Assembly (NCBI GenBank): GCA_035513215.1
Contig: DATKCK010000092.1
Coordinates: forward strand, 1 to 12,679
Reading direction: 5' to 3'
DNA length: 12,679 bases
DNA from: DATCZB01 sp035513215
GTDB lineage: Bacteria; Pseudomonadota; Gammaproteobacteria; Steroidobacterales; Rariloculaceae
The notes under the pieces are model-generated. The model ran no database searches and was not told the DNA's origin. It was given only the letters and a program-made list of their open reading frames with translations. The translations under genes and the position numbers were made by a program. Positions within the stretch are counted from its first letter, which is position 1. Every line of letters begins with the position of its first letter. Below are positions 1-7,060 of the stretch, piece by piece.

Positions 1-306
1 GAAGTATCGCTGGTCGCTCCAGAACTCGCGGTCGGCGTAGAAATCGTCGCTCGTGAAGAGATCTCTCGGCAGCGGCTCGACGCCTTCCGGGGGACCCGAT
101 TCTTCGGCTGGCGGCGGACCGCCGCGTCCGCGGCCGCCAAACCCGCCGCGGGCACGGACCCGCTCGAAATCCGCCGCGTCGTGCTCGAGCGGCCATGCGC
201 GTCCTACGCTCTCGAAATCGATCTCGGCCGCCTGCTGGGCCCATGCCGCCGAAGCGACGAGCGAAGCCGCAGCGACCGCAAACCATCGCCAAACGACGTT
301 TCTCAT
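1..306 (-). CDS. Secreted protein of unknown function, N-terminal part
   Basis: The first 102 codons are visible and the gene continues past the left edge of the window. The ATG at 304-306 begins a typical signal peptide: a short basic start (MRNVVWRW), a hydrophobic stretch at about residues 9-20 and an ASAAWA-Q cleavage site near residue 23. The mature part begins with an acidic helix-like segment, then a Gly/Arg/Pro-rich linker at residues 51-66 with RGG-like triplets, and then an aromatic-acidic stretch (PLPRDLFTSDDFYADREFW). I do not recognise a catalytic domain in the visible part. It is probably periplasmic or surface-exposed. It is divergent from the TonB gene at 587, so the two share a 280-bp intergenic region. 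The reading frame is open to the edge and the signal peptide is convincing; the function is unknown. Confidence 0.75.
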   Translation of the reverse strand, partial: MRNVVWRWFAVAAASLVASAAWAQQAAEIDFESVGRAWPLEHDAADFERVRARGGFGGRGRGGPPPAEESGPPEGVEPLPRDLFTSDDFYADREFWSDQRYF

Positions 307-389
307 AAGATAAACTCCCGTTCGTGTTCTCGCGCCCTGCCGGCGCTTCCCTGCCCCCGGCTCTCTCGGGCCCGGTCCTGGCTTTCGCC

Positions 390-419
390 ATTCTATGTCG
401 CCGCCTGCGCGGGGGCCAA
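390..419 (-). promoter_or_regulatory. Possible sigma70-type promoter for the leftmost gene
   Basis: Read on the minus strand, TTGGCC (414-419) is followed after 18 bases by TAGAAT (390-395), a near-consensus -10. It would give a leader of about 75 bases before the ATG at 306. This is pattern matching only. The rest of the 307-586 intergenic region is very GC-rich and holds a 6-bp GC hairpin (428-433 with 440-445), but nothing else I can name. Confidence 0.3.
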
Positions 420-586
420 TCCGCGGGCGGGCCGCCGCCGGCCCGGCGTCCGGGGTCTTGAAGAATCTAAAGGTCCGGCGGCGGCCGCCCTGCCCGAGTC
501 ACAAAAGTTTAATCGCCGGCGCGTAACCTTGTCGCCGCTGGGTCCAGTGCCCATTCGTCATCCGGCGAGACGTCTCAAGGAGGAGA

Positions 587-1186
587 ATGATGTTCGCTCG
601 AATCGCTATCGCTTTGCCTATCGGTACCGTCGTCACAGCCGCGCTGCTCTACATGATGCATGCGTTCATCGCGACCGGTCAGGGCAACCCCGAGATCGAG
701 GTCATGCGCAGCGTCGATTTCGTTCGGGTCGAGCGTGAGAAGCACATCGAGAAGCGCGAAACGCGCCCGGACAAGCCCGAGACGCTCGAACGCGCTCCCG
801 AGGTTCCGCAACCGGAAATGAACGAAGCTTTCGGCGCCACGATCGAAGTCGCCATCGCCGAGCCCAGGGTCGATTTCGACCTCGACCTCGGCGGCACGGG
901 CGTCGTCGCGAGCGACGGCGAGTATTTGCCGATCGTCAAGGTTGCGCCCGTCTATCCGATGCGCGCGCTGCAGCGGCGGCTCGAGGGCTATGTCATCGTC
1001 GAATTCGTCGTCACGGCCTCCGGTTCCGTGCGCGACATCGTCGTCGTCGAGTCGTCGGAGCCCGTATTCGAGCAGGCGGCGATCGACGCGGCGATGAAGT
1101 TCCGATACAAGCCGCGTGTCGTCGACGGTGTGCCGATCGAGGTCGCCGGCGTGCAGAACCGCATCACGTTCAAGCTCGACGCCTGA
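587..1186 (+). CDS. TonB-family energy transducer
   Basis: TonB links the ExbB/ExbD proton-motive-force motor of the inner membrane to outer-membrane TonB-dependent receptors. The 199-residue product has an N-terminal membrane anchor at about residues 5-27, a short charged and Pro-containing periplasmic spacer (about 45-80), and a C-terminal TonB domain from about residue 112. The domain shows the family pattern: VAPVYPMRALQRRLEGYV (119-136), a beta-strand, then ASGSVRDI, and the late FRYKP motif (172-176), which corresponds to the usual W/F-x-Y/F-x-P. The linker is short compared with E. coli TonB. A strong Shine-Dalgarno (AAGGAGG, 577-583) precedes two consecutive ATGs. Spacing is 3 bases to 587 and 6 to 590, so translation may start at 590. 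No exbB or exbD is adjacent, so it must use a motor encoded elsewhere. It converges on a TonB-dependent receptor remnant. Confidence 0.9.
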   Translation: MMFARIAIALPIGTVVTAALLYMMHAFIATGQGNPEIEVMRSVDFVRVEREKHIEKRETRPDKPETLERAPEVPQPEMNEAFGATIEVAIAEPRVDFDLDLGGTGVVASDGEYLPIVKVAPVYPMRALQRRLEGYVIVEFVVTASGSVRDIVVVESSEPVFEQAAIDAAMKFRYKPRVVDGVPIEVAGVQNRITFKLDA

Positions 1187-1199
1187 CCCGAAAGCCCTG

Positions 1200-1746
1200 T
1201 CAGAAACTGTGCCGGTAGCTCACGTGAAACGTTCGCGGCGGGCCGGTAAGCATCGACAGGAAGCTGCCCGAGCCGTCGTCGAATGACGCCTCGCGAAAGC
1301 CGCGTAGGGCCGGATACGTCTCGTCGAAGGCGTTCTCGAGACGGAACGCGATCTGATTCTGTCGGTCGGGGTCGGCATAAATGTAGACCGACAGGTCGGC
1401 GACGGTGCCCGAAGCTGCCCTGGCTCGATGTCACGGTGCTGACGAATCGCGTTCCGAAGCTGCCGCCGAAGCGGTCGCCGTCGTAGCTGATCGAGGCCTT
1501 GGCGTGCCAGCGCGGGTTGTAGTCCATCTGGCGGTTCGCGCCCTTAAGCTCGACCTCGTTGCTGACGTAGCTCGCATCGAACGTGACGCGCTCGGACAGC
1601 GCAACGCCGCCGAGGACCTCGAACCCTTCGATCGTGGCCTCACCCATGTTCTCGAATCGCCCGTCCGGAAACGCCGGCTGGCTGAAGTCAAAGTCGATGA
1701 TGTCTTCGATATCGCGCCAGAACGCCGCGATCGTATTCTTCGGCAT
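1200..1746 (-). pseudogene. TonB-dependent receptor remnant, C-terminal fragment with frameshift
   Basis: Translating the minus strand in two joined frames gives about 181 residues of the C-terminal beta-barrel of a TonB-dependent receptor. Frame one has the typical FWRDIEDIIDF strand and GFEVLGGVALSERVTFDASY. After a switch near 1408-1410 the second frame reads TVADLSVYIYADPDRQNQ, then RLENAFDETYPALRGFREA, and ends HVSYRHSF-stop, with the terminal Phe required for barrel insertion. One extra base in the CCC run at 1408-1410 (GGG on the coding strand) explains the shift: removing it gives a smooth SFGTVADL join. The plug domain and most barrel strands are missing, and an in-frame TAA lies 15 bases upstream of the only ATG. 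The fragment is therefore both truncated and frameshifted. The frameshift alone could be a sequencing error; the missing N-terminal two thirds could not. Its stop is 13 bases from the TonB gene end. Confidence 0.8.
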
Positions 1747-2033
1747 CGCTCCGGCGTGGTGTTGTTATGGGTACAACAGCGAGCCGATACTAGTCGCGCC
1801 GATGCATCGATTGTTAGAAATTAACGGTTATTGAACAGCTAATTAACGGGGACTAACAGCGGAGCACGGCGTGGGCGATCGTTGCGTTAATGCCACGAGA
1901 GCTCGAGCCGCAGGCGATCGCCCAGCGTCGTTGCCACCGGGAGACGACGCGGCTGCGAGACTGCCGGCACTCGAGCCTGATGCGCGCGGCGCGTTGGACG
2001 ACATCGAGAAACTCTTGTAAGGTAGCGGCGGCT
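1747..2033. other. Intergenic region upstream of the cobalamin riboswitch
   Basis: I find no convincing gene in this region. It includes an AT-rich patch at about 1811-1860 in otherwise GC-rich DNA, carrying repeated AATTAACGG motifs. A small 6-bp hairpin (TGTTGT 1760-1765 with ACAACA 1773-1778) lies near the pseudogene junction. The btuB promoter should be here or just inside the leader, but I cannot place -35/-10 elements confidently. No continuation of the truncated receptor is detectable. Confidence 0.5.
1819..1850. promoter_or_regulatory. Repeated AATTAACGG motifs, possible operator
   Basis: AATTAACGG occurs at 1819-1827 and again at 1841-1849. The 22-bp offset is about two helical turns, so both copies face the same side of the DNA. 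They are flanked by an inverted repeat, TGTTAG (1812-1817) and CTAACA (1853-1858). The second copy is a degenerate version of the perfect palindrome at 6424-6441. Such geometry is typical of a dimeric regulator site, but no regulator gene is in the window and the family is not recognisable. Confidence 0.4.
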
Positions 2034-2221
2034 TTGACAGGTGGCGGTTGTCGTGACGCGGCGACCGCTAAACGGGAAGACGGTGCGCCTGAAGGCAATC
2101 CCGTCACTGCCCCCGCAACGGTAAATGAGTCAGCTGGTCATCGAGCCACTGCGCGATACGCGTGGGAAGGCGACCGGCGGGGCCGAAAGGCCGCTCATGA
2201 GTCCGGATACCGGCCCGTCAA
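2034..2221 (+). promoter_or_regulatory. Cobalamin (adenosylcobalamin-type) riboswitch
   Basis: The conserved core elements occur in the correct order: CGCTAAACGGGAAGACGGTG (about 2067-2086), GGCAATCCCGTCACTGCCCC with CGCAACGGTAA (about 2095-2124), GAGCCACTGCGCG (about 2143-2155), GGGAAGGCGACC (about 2164-2175), and the B12 box AGTCCGGATACCGGCCC (2200-2216). The closing P1 helix is visible as TTGAC (2034-2038) pairing with GTCAA (2217-2221), and an arm GCGGTTGTCG/GGCGACCGC forms near the 5' end. This RNA class binds B12 coenzymes and represses downstream transport genes when the vitamin is plentiful. It lies 102 bases upstream of a BtuB-like receptor, its most usual target. Confidence 0.95.
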
Positions 2222-2259
2222 TCATCCACGATTCGATCGCGGCGGGCGATTGGCGGGGC

Positions 2260-2318
2260 TCTCCCAGCAATCTCCCGTGCATCGAGCCAACGGCAGGAAC
2301 GGGGAATCCTGCGGGAGA
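2260..2318 (+). promoter_or_regulatory. Riboswitch expression platform with duplicated anti-Shine-Dalgarno
   Basis: The btuB ribosome-binding site is GGGAG (2313-2317), 6 bases before the ATG. TCTCCCG at 2271-2277 is exactly complementary to CGGGAGA at 2312-2318, with two more G-U pairs possible. A second TCTCCC copy lies at 2260-2265. A competing hairpin GCAGGA (2293-2298)/TCCTGC (2307-2312) ends immediately before the ribosome-binding site. There is no U-tract, so control is more likely translational than by termination. The pairings are seen in the sequence; the switching mechanism is inferred. Confidence 0.6.
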
Positions 2319-2323
2319 AAACC

Positions 2324-4267
2324 ATGACGACACAAACGACGCGGATTCTGATCGCCGCGGCCCTTGGCATCACCCACCCGGTCCTCGCACAGACGGCGGA
2401 CGCGCAGACGGCGGACGCGCCGGACACGGTCGAGCGTGTCATCGTGACGGGAGCGCGTGCCCCGATCGACGTGGGGCGCCTCGGCAGCGCAACGACCGTC
2501 ATCACGCGCGACGAGATCGAGCGGCGCCAGGCGCGTTACCTGACGGACCTGCTGCGCACCGTGCCGGGTTTCGCGGTCGCGGTCTCGGGCGGCGTCGGCT
2601 CGCAGGCGCAGGCCCGCGCGCGCGGCGGCGAGGCAAATCACGTGCTCATGCTGATCGACGGCGTCCGCGCGAACGATCCCGCGTCGGCCGACGAGTTCCG
2701 CTGGGAGCATTTCGCGACCGGCAACATCGAGCGAGTCGAGATCGTGCGCGGGCCGCAGAGCGCGCTCTGGGGCAGCGAAGCGATCGGCGCCGTCGTCAAC
2801 GTGATTACGCGAACGGGATCGGGCGAACCGGCTATCGACGGCTACGCGGAAACCGGCTCCAACGGCTCGCGCAATCTCGGTGCGAACGCCGGCGGACGCC
2901 TCGGCGGCTGGACCTTGGGCGGCTCGATCGAGTCTCTGGAGGCCGACGGAACGAACATTTCGCGGAGCGGCACCGAGGACGACGGCGCCAGTCTCAACGC
3001 CGCCACCATACGCGCGCGCCATGACGGATCGGACCGCGTGACGCTCGACGCGATGCTCCGAGCCAACGATGCCACGTCCGAATTCGATCCGGTCGATTTC
3101 GTCGTCACGGGTCTGCCGACGGACGGTAACCTCGAGTCGCACAGCGATAACCTCGTCGGCAGCATCCGGGCATCGATCGCGGCCAGCGACGACATCGCCT
3201 GGCATCTGGATGCCCAATACTACGACTCGAAGCATCAGAACCTCGTTGACGATGCCTGGGAGTCGTCGACGGCATCGGAGCGCGTCACCTACGGGTTCGG
3301 GGCCGATGTTCGCCTCGGCGAGAACGAGCTTTCGCTCGCGATCGAGCACGAGGACATCGATTTCGAGCAGCGCGGCGCCGTCGTCTTTGGCGACCCGAAC
3401 CAGAATCAGGACGTGCAGATCGCGAGCGCGATCGCCGAGTATCGCTGGCTTGCCGGTGAGCGTACGACCTGGATACTTGGCGGCCGCTACGACAGCCACA
3501 GCGACTTCGATGACGCCCTGACCGGTAGGCTCTCGACCGCCTACCGGTTGACCGACAGGACGCGACTGCGAGCCGGCATCGGAACCGGCCAGAAGACACC
3601 GACCTTCATCGAGCGATTCGGCTTTTTTCCGCAACAGTTCGTCGGCAATCGCGATCTGAAGCCCGAGTCGTCGCTGTCGTACGATCTCGGCGTGGATCAG
3701 GAGTGGCTCGACGGCGAGCTCTCCATCAGCGCCTCGCTCTACTGGCAGGAGCTCGGCGACGAGATCGACGGTTTCGTCTTCGATCCCGACACCTTCCTAT
3801 TCACGGCAGAGAACGAGTCGATGGACAGCGAGCGCCGCGGTCTCGAGCTCGCCGCGAGCTGGGGACCGACCGAGGCGTTGAGTCTCGGGCTCGATTACAC
3901 TTACACCGACGCGACGCAGCCGGGCGCCGGCGGCGGCACCGAGAGGGAGCTTCGCCGGCCGCGGCATTCGGGCGGCGTTTCGCTTTCCTACGGCGCGCCT
4001 GGCGGGCGCTTCGAGGCGATGCTGCTCGCCGACTACGGCGGCAAGAGCGCCGACATCTTCTTCCCGCCGTTCCCGGAACCCGAGCAACGTGTCATGCTGG
4101 CCGATTACTGGCTCGTCGACGCGACGGCGCTGTTTCGCTTGAGGCCGTCTCTCACGCTGTTCGCCCGCGGCACGAACCTGCTCGACGAGGACTACGAGCA
4201 GGTGTACGGTTACGCCACGCCCGGGCGCGCAGCCTACGTCGGGCTGCGCGTGGACCTCGGGCGTTGA
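2324..4267 (+). CDS. btuB: BtuB-like TonB-dependent vitamin B12 receptor
   Basis: BtuB is the outer-membrane receptor that binds corrinoids and passes them to the periplasm using TonB energy. The 647-residue length fits the family. A signal peptide ends near residue 22 (PVLA-Q). The TonB box region is DTVERVIVTG (34-43). The plug domain (about 44-165) carries DLLRTVPGFAV, MLIDGVRANDP and VEIVRGPQSALWGSEAIGAV, followed by NVITRTG. The remainder is a 22-strand-type barrel with alternating Asp/Tyr-rich strands. The C-terminus has NLLDEDYEQVYGYATPGR, characteristic of the BtuB/CirA group. It ends VDLGR rather than the usual terminal Phe/Trp, a mild oddity. A GGGAG site is 6 bases before the ATG. 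The upstream cobalamin riboswitch is the strongest evidence for corrinoid as substrate. A 15-bp tandem repeat encodes QTADA twice just after the signal peptide. Confidence 0.92.
   Translation: MTTQTTRILIAAALGITHPVLAQTADAQTADAPDTVERVIVTGARAPIDVGRLGSATTVITRDEIERRQARYLTDLLRTVPGFAVAVSGGVGSQAQARARGGEANHVLMLIDGVRANDPASADEFRWEHFATGNIERVEIVRGPQSALWGSEAIGAVVNVITRTGSGEPAIDGYAETGSNGSRNLGANAGGRLGGWTLGGSIESLEADGTNISRSGTEDDGASLNAATIRARHDGSDRVTLDAMLRANDATSEFDPVDFVVTGLPTDGNLESHSDNLVGSIRASIAASDDIAWHLDAQYYDSKHQNLVDDAWESSTASERVTYGFGADVRLGENELSLAIEHEDIDFEQRGAVVFGDPNQNQDVQIASAIAEYRWLAGERTTWILGGRYDSHSDFDDALTGRLSTAYRLTDRTRLRAGIGTGQKTPTFIERFGFFPQQFVGNRDLKPESSLSYDLGVDQEWLDGELSISASLYWQELGDEIDGFVFDPDTFLFTAENESMDSERRGLELAASWGPTEALSLGLDYTYTDATQPGAGGGTERELRRPRHSGGVSLSYGAPGGRFEAMLLADYGGKSADIFFPPFPEPEQRVMLADYWLVDATALFRLRPSLTLFARGTNLLDEDYEQVYGYATPGRAAYVGLRVDLGR
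2390..2419 (+). repeat. 15-bp perfect tandem duplication inside btuB
   Basis: CAGACGGCGGACGCG occurs twice in succession (2390-2404 and 2405-2419), encoding QTADA-QTADA in the flexible linker between the signal peptide and TonB box. It is in-frame and could vary in copy number by slippage without harming the fold. Confidence 0.85.
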
Positions 4268-4337
4268 GAGGCGACCGGAACTGAAAGGCGCAGATGCTGC
4301 CTATATTCGGGACCGTGGTTTTCCAAGGGGGTATTCA

Positions 4338-4859
4338 GTGGGAAGGCGATTCGCCGCGAGTCTGGCCCTCGTGCTTTCGCTGCCGGCCTGCCAGGTCGAT
4401 CAGGGCACGATCGGCCAGGGCTCCGTTGCGCCGGCTTTCGACGCGGTCACGTTCGACGGGAGGCCCATCAGCTTTCCGGAGCTGCTCGACGGCAAGCCCG
4501 CGATCGTCGTCTTTTGGGCGACCTGGTGCAGCTACTGCAAGGCATTCATGCCCTATCTCGAGGACATCGAGGCTGCTTACGGCGAGCGCGTCAACGTCCT
4601 GACGATCAACGCGAAGGAGGACGGATCGAGCGACCCCGCGGCCTATGTCGAGGATCTGGACTTCCCGATGATCGCGGTCAGCGAAGGCGATGCGATCGCG
4701 GCGGCTTACGATGTCGAGTACATTCCGGGCCTGATGATCGTCGACGCGGAAGGGACGGTGGCCTACCGGCGAGCCTGGACCGACCTTCCGGCCGGCGATC
4801 AGGTCGCCCGACTCTGGTCGATACAGGTCCGCCAGGGACTCGATCAGCTATTCGACTGA
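4338..4859 (+). CDS. TlpA/ResA-like thioredoxin-fold lipoprotein
   Basis: This is a periplasm-facing thiol-disulfide oxidoreductase of the TlpA/ResA group, 173 residues. A lipobox LSLPAC puts the lipidated Cys at residue 18, so it is membrane-tethered. The thioredoxin domain follows: VAPAFDAVTFDGRPISF (30-46), then IVVFWATWCSYCKAFMPYL with active-site Cys64-Ser-Tyr-Cys67, and the cis-Pro loop EYIPG (Pro130). The start is a GTG preceded by an AAGGGGG ribosome-binding site (4325-4331). It begins 70 bases after btuB with no terminator-like hairpin between, so co-transcription is likely. A TATATT box at 4302-4307 could add an internal promoter. The role in the locus is inferred: it may reduce a disulfide or supply electrons for the neighbouring transport or PepSY-TM proteins. 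Its last 16 bases overlap the end of the convergent PepSY-TM gene. Confidence 0.88.
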   Translation: MGRRFAASLALVLSLPACQVDQGTIGQGSVAPAFDAVTFDGRPISFPELLDGKPAIVVFWATWCSYCKAFMPYLEDIEAAYGERVNVLTINAKEDGSSDPAAYVEDLDFPMIAVSEGDAIAAAYDVEYIPGLMIVDAEGTVAYRRAWTDLPAGDQVARLWSIQVRQGLDQLFD

Positions 4860-6403
4860 CGCGTCAGACGCCTGAACCCGAGATACATGCCGATGCCGCT
4901 CGTCGCCAGCGCGCCGAGGCTCAGCAGGATCATGCCGGCATCCCAAAGCGGCCGGCGATCGTACCAGAACGAAAAGTCGAGGCTGTGCAGGCCGTTGAAG
5001 AGCCAGCGTTCGATTCGGCCGAGCCTGTGATTCGAAGCGACGGTACCGCTTGTCATCAGATCGAAGTAGTACCAGGTCTCGGCCGGGTCATCGAACTTGA
5101 CGCGAAGCACCGGCAGGGGCGCGGCCCCGCCCCGCGCGTAGTAGTAAGTATCGTATTCGTCGAGCACCGTATGCTCGACGATGCCGGCATCCGTCACGGT
5201 ACGTCTGAGCTCGGCAAGGATGGACTCGGCCGGGAAAGGTGTCTTTCGTGGCTCGAGCGTCGCCGCGTCGACGAGCCGGCGCGTCGCGGACTCCCCCGTG
5301 CTCGAGGCTACCCGGTAGTAGGGTTCGCCCTGTATCCGCATCAGCTCGACCTCGGCGGGCGAATCGCCGAAAGCATCGACGAGGCCGGGCTCATCGAGGT
5401 CGTAACGCTCTAGCGCGAGGGCGCCGCCTTGCAGGCTGTTCACCGGCAATCGCATGCCCGTGGCGGTAGTCCAGTCGAAAGGCTCCATGGACATCAGACC
5501 GCTGAAGGCCCAGGTCAGGGCGAAGACCCCGAACAACGCACCGGTGTAGTAATGCCACCGCATCGAGCCGCGATAACGGATCGAGGCCGACAGTCGAAAC
5601 GGCTTCGACCGCCGAAACTGCGTGAATGCGAGAATGAGCCCGAGCACGGCCATCCCGCAACCGATGACCGACACCCAGACGACGGTCCAATACCAGACCG
5701 GATCGTTCAATCGCAACGACGAGAAGTAGAACCAGTGCGGAATCGCTCCGGCCCAGGCCAGCACGCGGTTCGTGCGGTCCGTGACGAGCTCGACCTGTCC
5801 CGAGTCACGCGAGAAATAGACCCGCGTGCCGCGGCCGTCATCGACGTCATAGCGGTCGAGTGGGAGGCTCCGAGACAGGGCTATCGTCCACTGGTCGCGC
5901 TCCGTCAGCACGCCCGCGAGCTCGAGCGCAGCGCCGGGTTGGCCGATGAATCGCGCCGATTCGGCGACGGCTTCGTCGGAGTCGGCGCCATCGAAGACCT
6001 CGCCCGTGTCGGCAAACACGGTCGTCGTCGAGCCGAATCCGCGGCCGATTCGCCAGGCGGGCCGGCCGAGCAACGAACCGAGACTGAGCCCGGTTACCGC
6101 ACCGTTAATGCCCGCGCTTGCGGCCGCCTCGGCAGGCGAGACCTCGATCGCTTCGAAATCGATCGGACCCTGGCCGCGATGCCTGTCGTCGGCGCCGAGC
6201 GCCGGCATGCCGCCAGTGTAGATCATGACGATGCCGGAGACGAGCCAGACGACGAAGACGACGCTCATCGGAATTCCGACATAGCGGTGCAGCAGTATGA
6301 TCAGTCGCTTCACAGGCCCCAGGCCAACGATGTCTTTCGCATTGTTCAGTGCTCCGCGAATGAGAATCCAGACTCGCAGTCTAATCCGATCTGCGAGCCG
6401 CAT
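4844..6403 (-). CDS. PepSY-TM membrane protein, putative haem reductase
   Basis: This 519-residue protein has the PepSY-associated transmembrane architecture: helix 1 at about 33-62, a large extracytoplasmic PepSY region (about 64-225), helices 2 and 3 at about 235-262 and 283-304, a second PepSY-like periplasmic region (about 305-480), and helix 4 at about 486-508. Family-type histidines sit at or next to the helices: LHRYVG (His39), IPHWFYF (His223), RWHYYTG (His284) and GLHSLDFSFWYDRRPLWD (His473). PepSY-TM proteins next to TonB receptors include inner-membrane ferric-siderophore reductases such as FoxB, which bind haem through such histidines. A corrinoid or metal reductase role here is inference. 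The ATG at 6401-6403 is the only upstream start, since an in-frame TAA lies 6 bases before it; no strong ribosome-binding site is visible. An 18-bp palindrome lies 20 bases upstream. Confidence 0.85.
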   Translation of the reverse strand: MRLADRIRLRVWILIRGALNNAKDIVGLGPVKRLIILLHRYVGIPMSVVFVVWLVSGIVMIYTGGMPALGADDRHRGQGPIDFEAIEVSPAEAAASAGINGAVTGLSLGSLLGRPAWRIGRGFGSTTTVFADTGEVFDGADSDEAVAESARFIGQPGAALELAGVLTERDQWTIALSRSLPLDRYDVDDGRGTRVYFSRDSGQVELVTDRTNRVLAWAGAIPHWFYFSSLRLNDPVWYWTVVWVSVIGCGMAVLGLILAFTQFRRSKPFRLSASIRYRGSMRWHYYTGALFGVFALTWAFSGLMSMEPFDWTTATGMRLPVNSLQGGALALERYDLDEPGLVDAFGDSPAEVELMRIQGEPYYRVASSTGESATRRLVDAATLEPRKTPFPAESILAELRRTVTDAGIVEHTVLDEYDTYYYARGGAAPLPVLRVKFDDPAETWYYFDLMTSGTVASNHRLGRIERWLFNGLHSLDFSFWYDRRPLWDAGMILLSLGALATSGIGMYLGFRRLTRQSNS

Positions 6404-6423
6404 CGCCGTTTAGCGGACGTCAT

Positions 6424-6441
6424 AACCGTTAATTAACGGTT
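6424..6441. promoter_or_regulatory. 18-bp perfect palindrome, probable operator
   Basis: AACCGTTAATTAACGGTT is a perfect 18-bp inverted repeat in the 83-bp region between the divergent PepSY-TM and DUF6644 genes. It shares AATTAACGG with the two copies at 1819-1850 before btuB. A weak plus-strand -10 (CATAGT, 6452-6457) would put the palindrome over the -35 region, as for a repressor or class II activator. The symmetry is a fact; regulator binding is inferred. Confidence 0.6.
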
Positions 6442-6486
6442 TGGTTCGTGGCATAGTTCGCGCTCGACCCTTGGGCGGAGCCGCTT

Positions 6487-7056
6487 TTGTCGTTCTTCAT
6501 CTGGCTCGAGAGCACGGCTTTGAGCGAGTGGATTCGCAGCTCGCCGTCGCTTTGGGGATTTCCGTTCATTCTCTATCTGCATACGCTCGGCCTCGCTCTG
6601 ATCGCGGGGCTCAGCAGCGCCGTCGCGCTCTTTATCATCGCCGTGCCCGGCCCGCCGCGCCGGCCGCCTCTGGGCGGCCTCTTTCCGCTGATGTGGCTCG
6701 GCTTAAGCATCAACGCGCTGTCGGGCATGCTGCTGCTGATCGCCTATCCGGCGAAGGCGCTGACGAACCCAGTGTTTTATCTGAAGCTCGTCGCGATTGT
6801 GGCCGCGGTCGGCATCGTGCGGTGGCTCGAGCGAAGGTTTGCGGGCCTGCCGGCAGCCACTTCGCCGTCCACCGCCGCAGCGGCGTTATCTCGTTCGACA
6901 CTACCCGGCGCCGCGCCGGCCGCTGCGGGATCGGCGCCTGACCTCAGACGCGCGGCCTGGGCGCTGCTCGGTCTCTGGCTCGTCGCGACGACGACCGGGC
7001 GACTGCTCGCCTACACGCACTCGATCCTGCTCGCGAGCTTTGCGGAGTTCATGTAG
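6487..7056 (+). CDS. Four-helix membrane protein, DUF6644-like (first of tandem pair)
   Basis: This is an integral membrane protein of 189 residues with four predicted helices (about 25-52, 67-87, 96-113 and 155-178) and an Ala/Pro/Ser-rich cytoplasmic or periplasmic linker at 120-152. It matches the second gene of the pair in several places: WGFPFILYLHTLGLALIAG here against WSWPIAESIHFFGLVLLTG, VFYLKLVAI against AFHLKVIAL, and TTGRLLAYT against LFGRMLTFF. The conserved His32 inside the first helix, together with Arg172, could bind haem or a quinone, but this is speculation. The start is a TTG, the only start in frame because TAG at 6454-6456 closes the frame upstream. GCGGAG (6475-6480) sits 6 bases before it. 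The function of the family is unknown to me. The gene lies 4 bases before its paralog, so the two are surely co-expressed. Confidence 0.75.
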   Translation: MSFFIWLESTALSEWIRSSPSLWGFPFILYLHTLGLALIAGLSSAVALFIIAVPGPPRRPPLGGLFPLMWLGLSINALSGMLLLIAYPAKALTNPVFYLKLVAIVAAVGIVRWLERRFAGLPAATSPSTAAAALSRSTLPGAAPAAAGSAPDLRRAAWALLGLWLVATTTGRLLAYTHSILLASFAEFM

Positions 7057-7060
7057 TGCC

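Noticed and set aside
1760..1778. TGTTGT/ACAACA hairpin beside the receptor remnant
   Set aside because: It is a short 6-bp stem without a T-tract or known motif; not enough to call a terminator or an insertion scar.
2125..3024. A plus-strand open frame starting inside the riboswitch
   Set aside because: It runs through the B12 box and then out of frame through btuB; the translation is low-complexity Arg/Gly/His and it has no ribosome-binding site.
2222..3634. A 470-codon open frame on the minus strand opposite btuB
   Set aside because: It is the antisense of a clear BtuB receptor; its Arg/Ala/Val-rich translation has no domain and no ribosome-binding site. Long mirror frames are common in GC-rich genes.
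6111..6120. ACCGTTAATG, a half-match to the AATTAACGG palindrome, inside the PepSY-TM coding region
   Set aside because: It is a single half-site within coding sequence and lacks the symmetric partner; best explained by codon content.
5429..6436. A 335-codon plus-strand open frame opposite the PepSY-TM gene
   Set aside because: Composition is Arg/Pro/Asp-biased with no motif, while the minus-strand product has membrane helices and family histidines.
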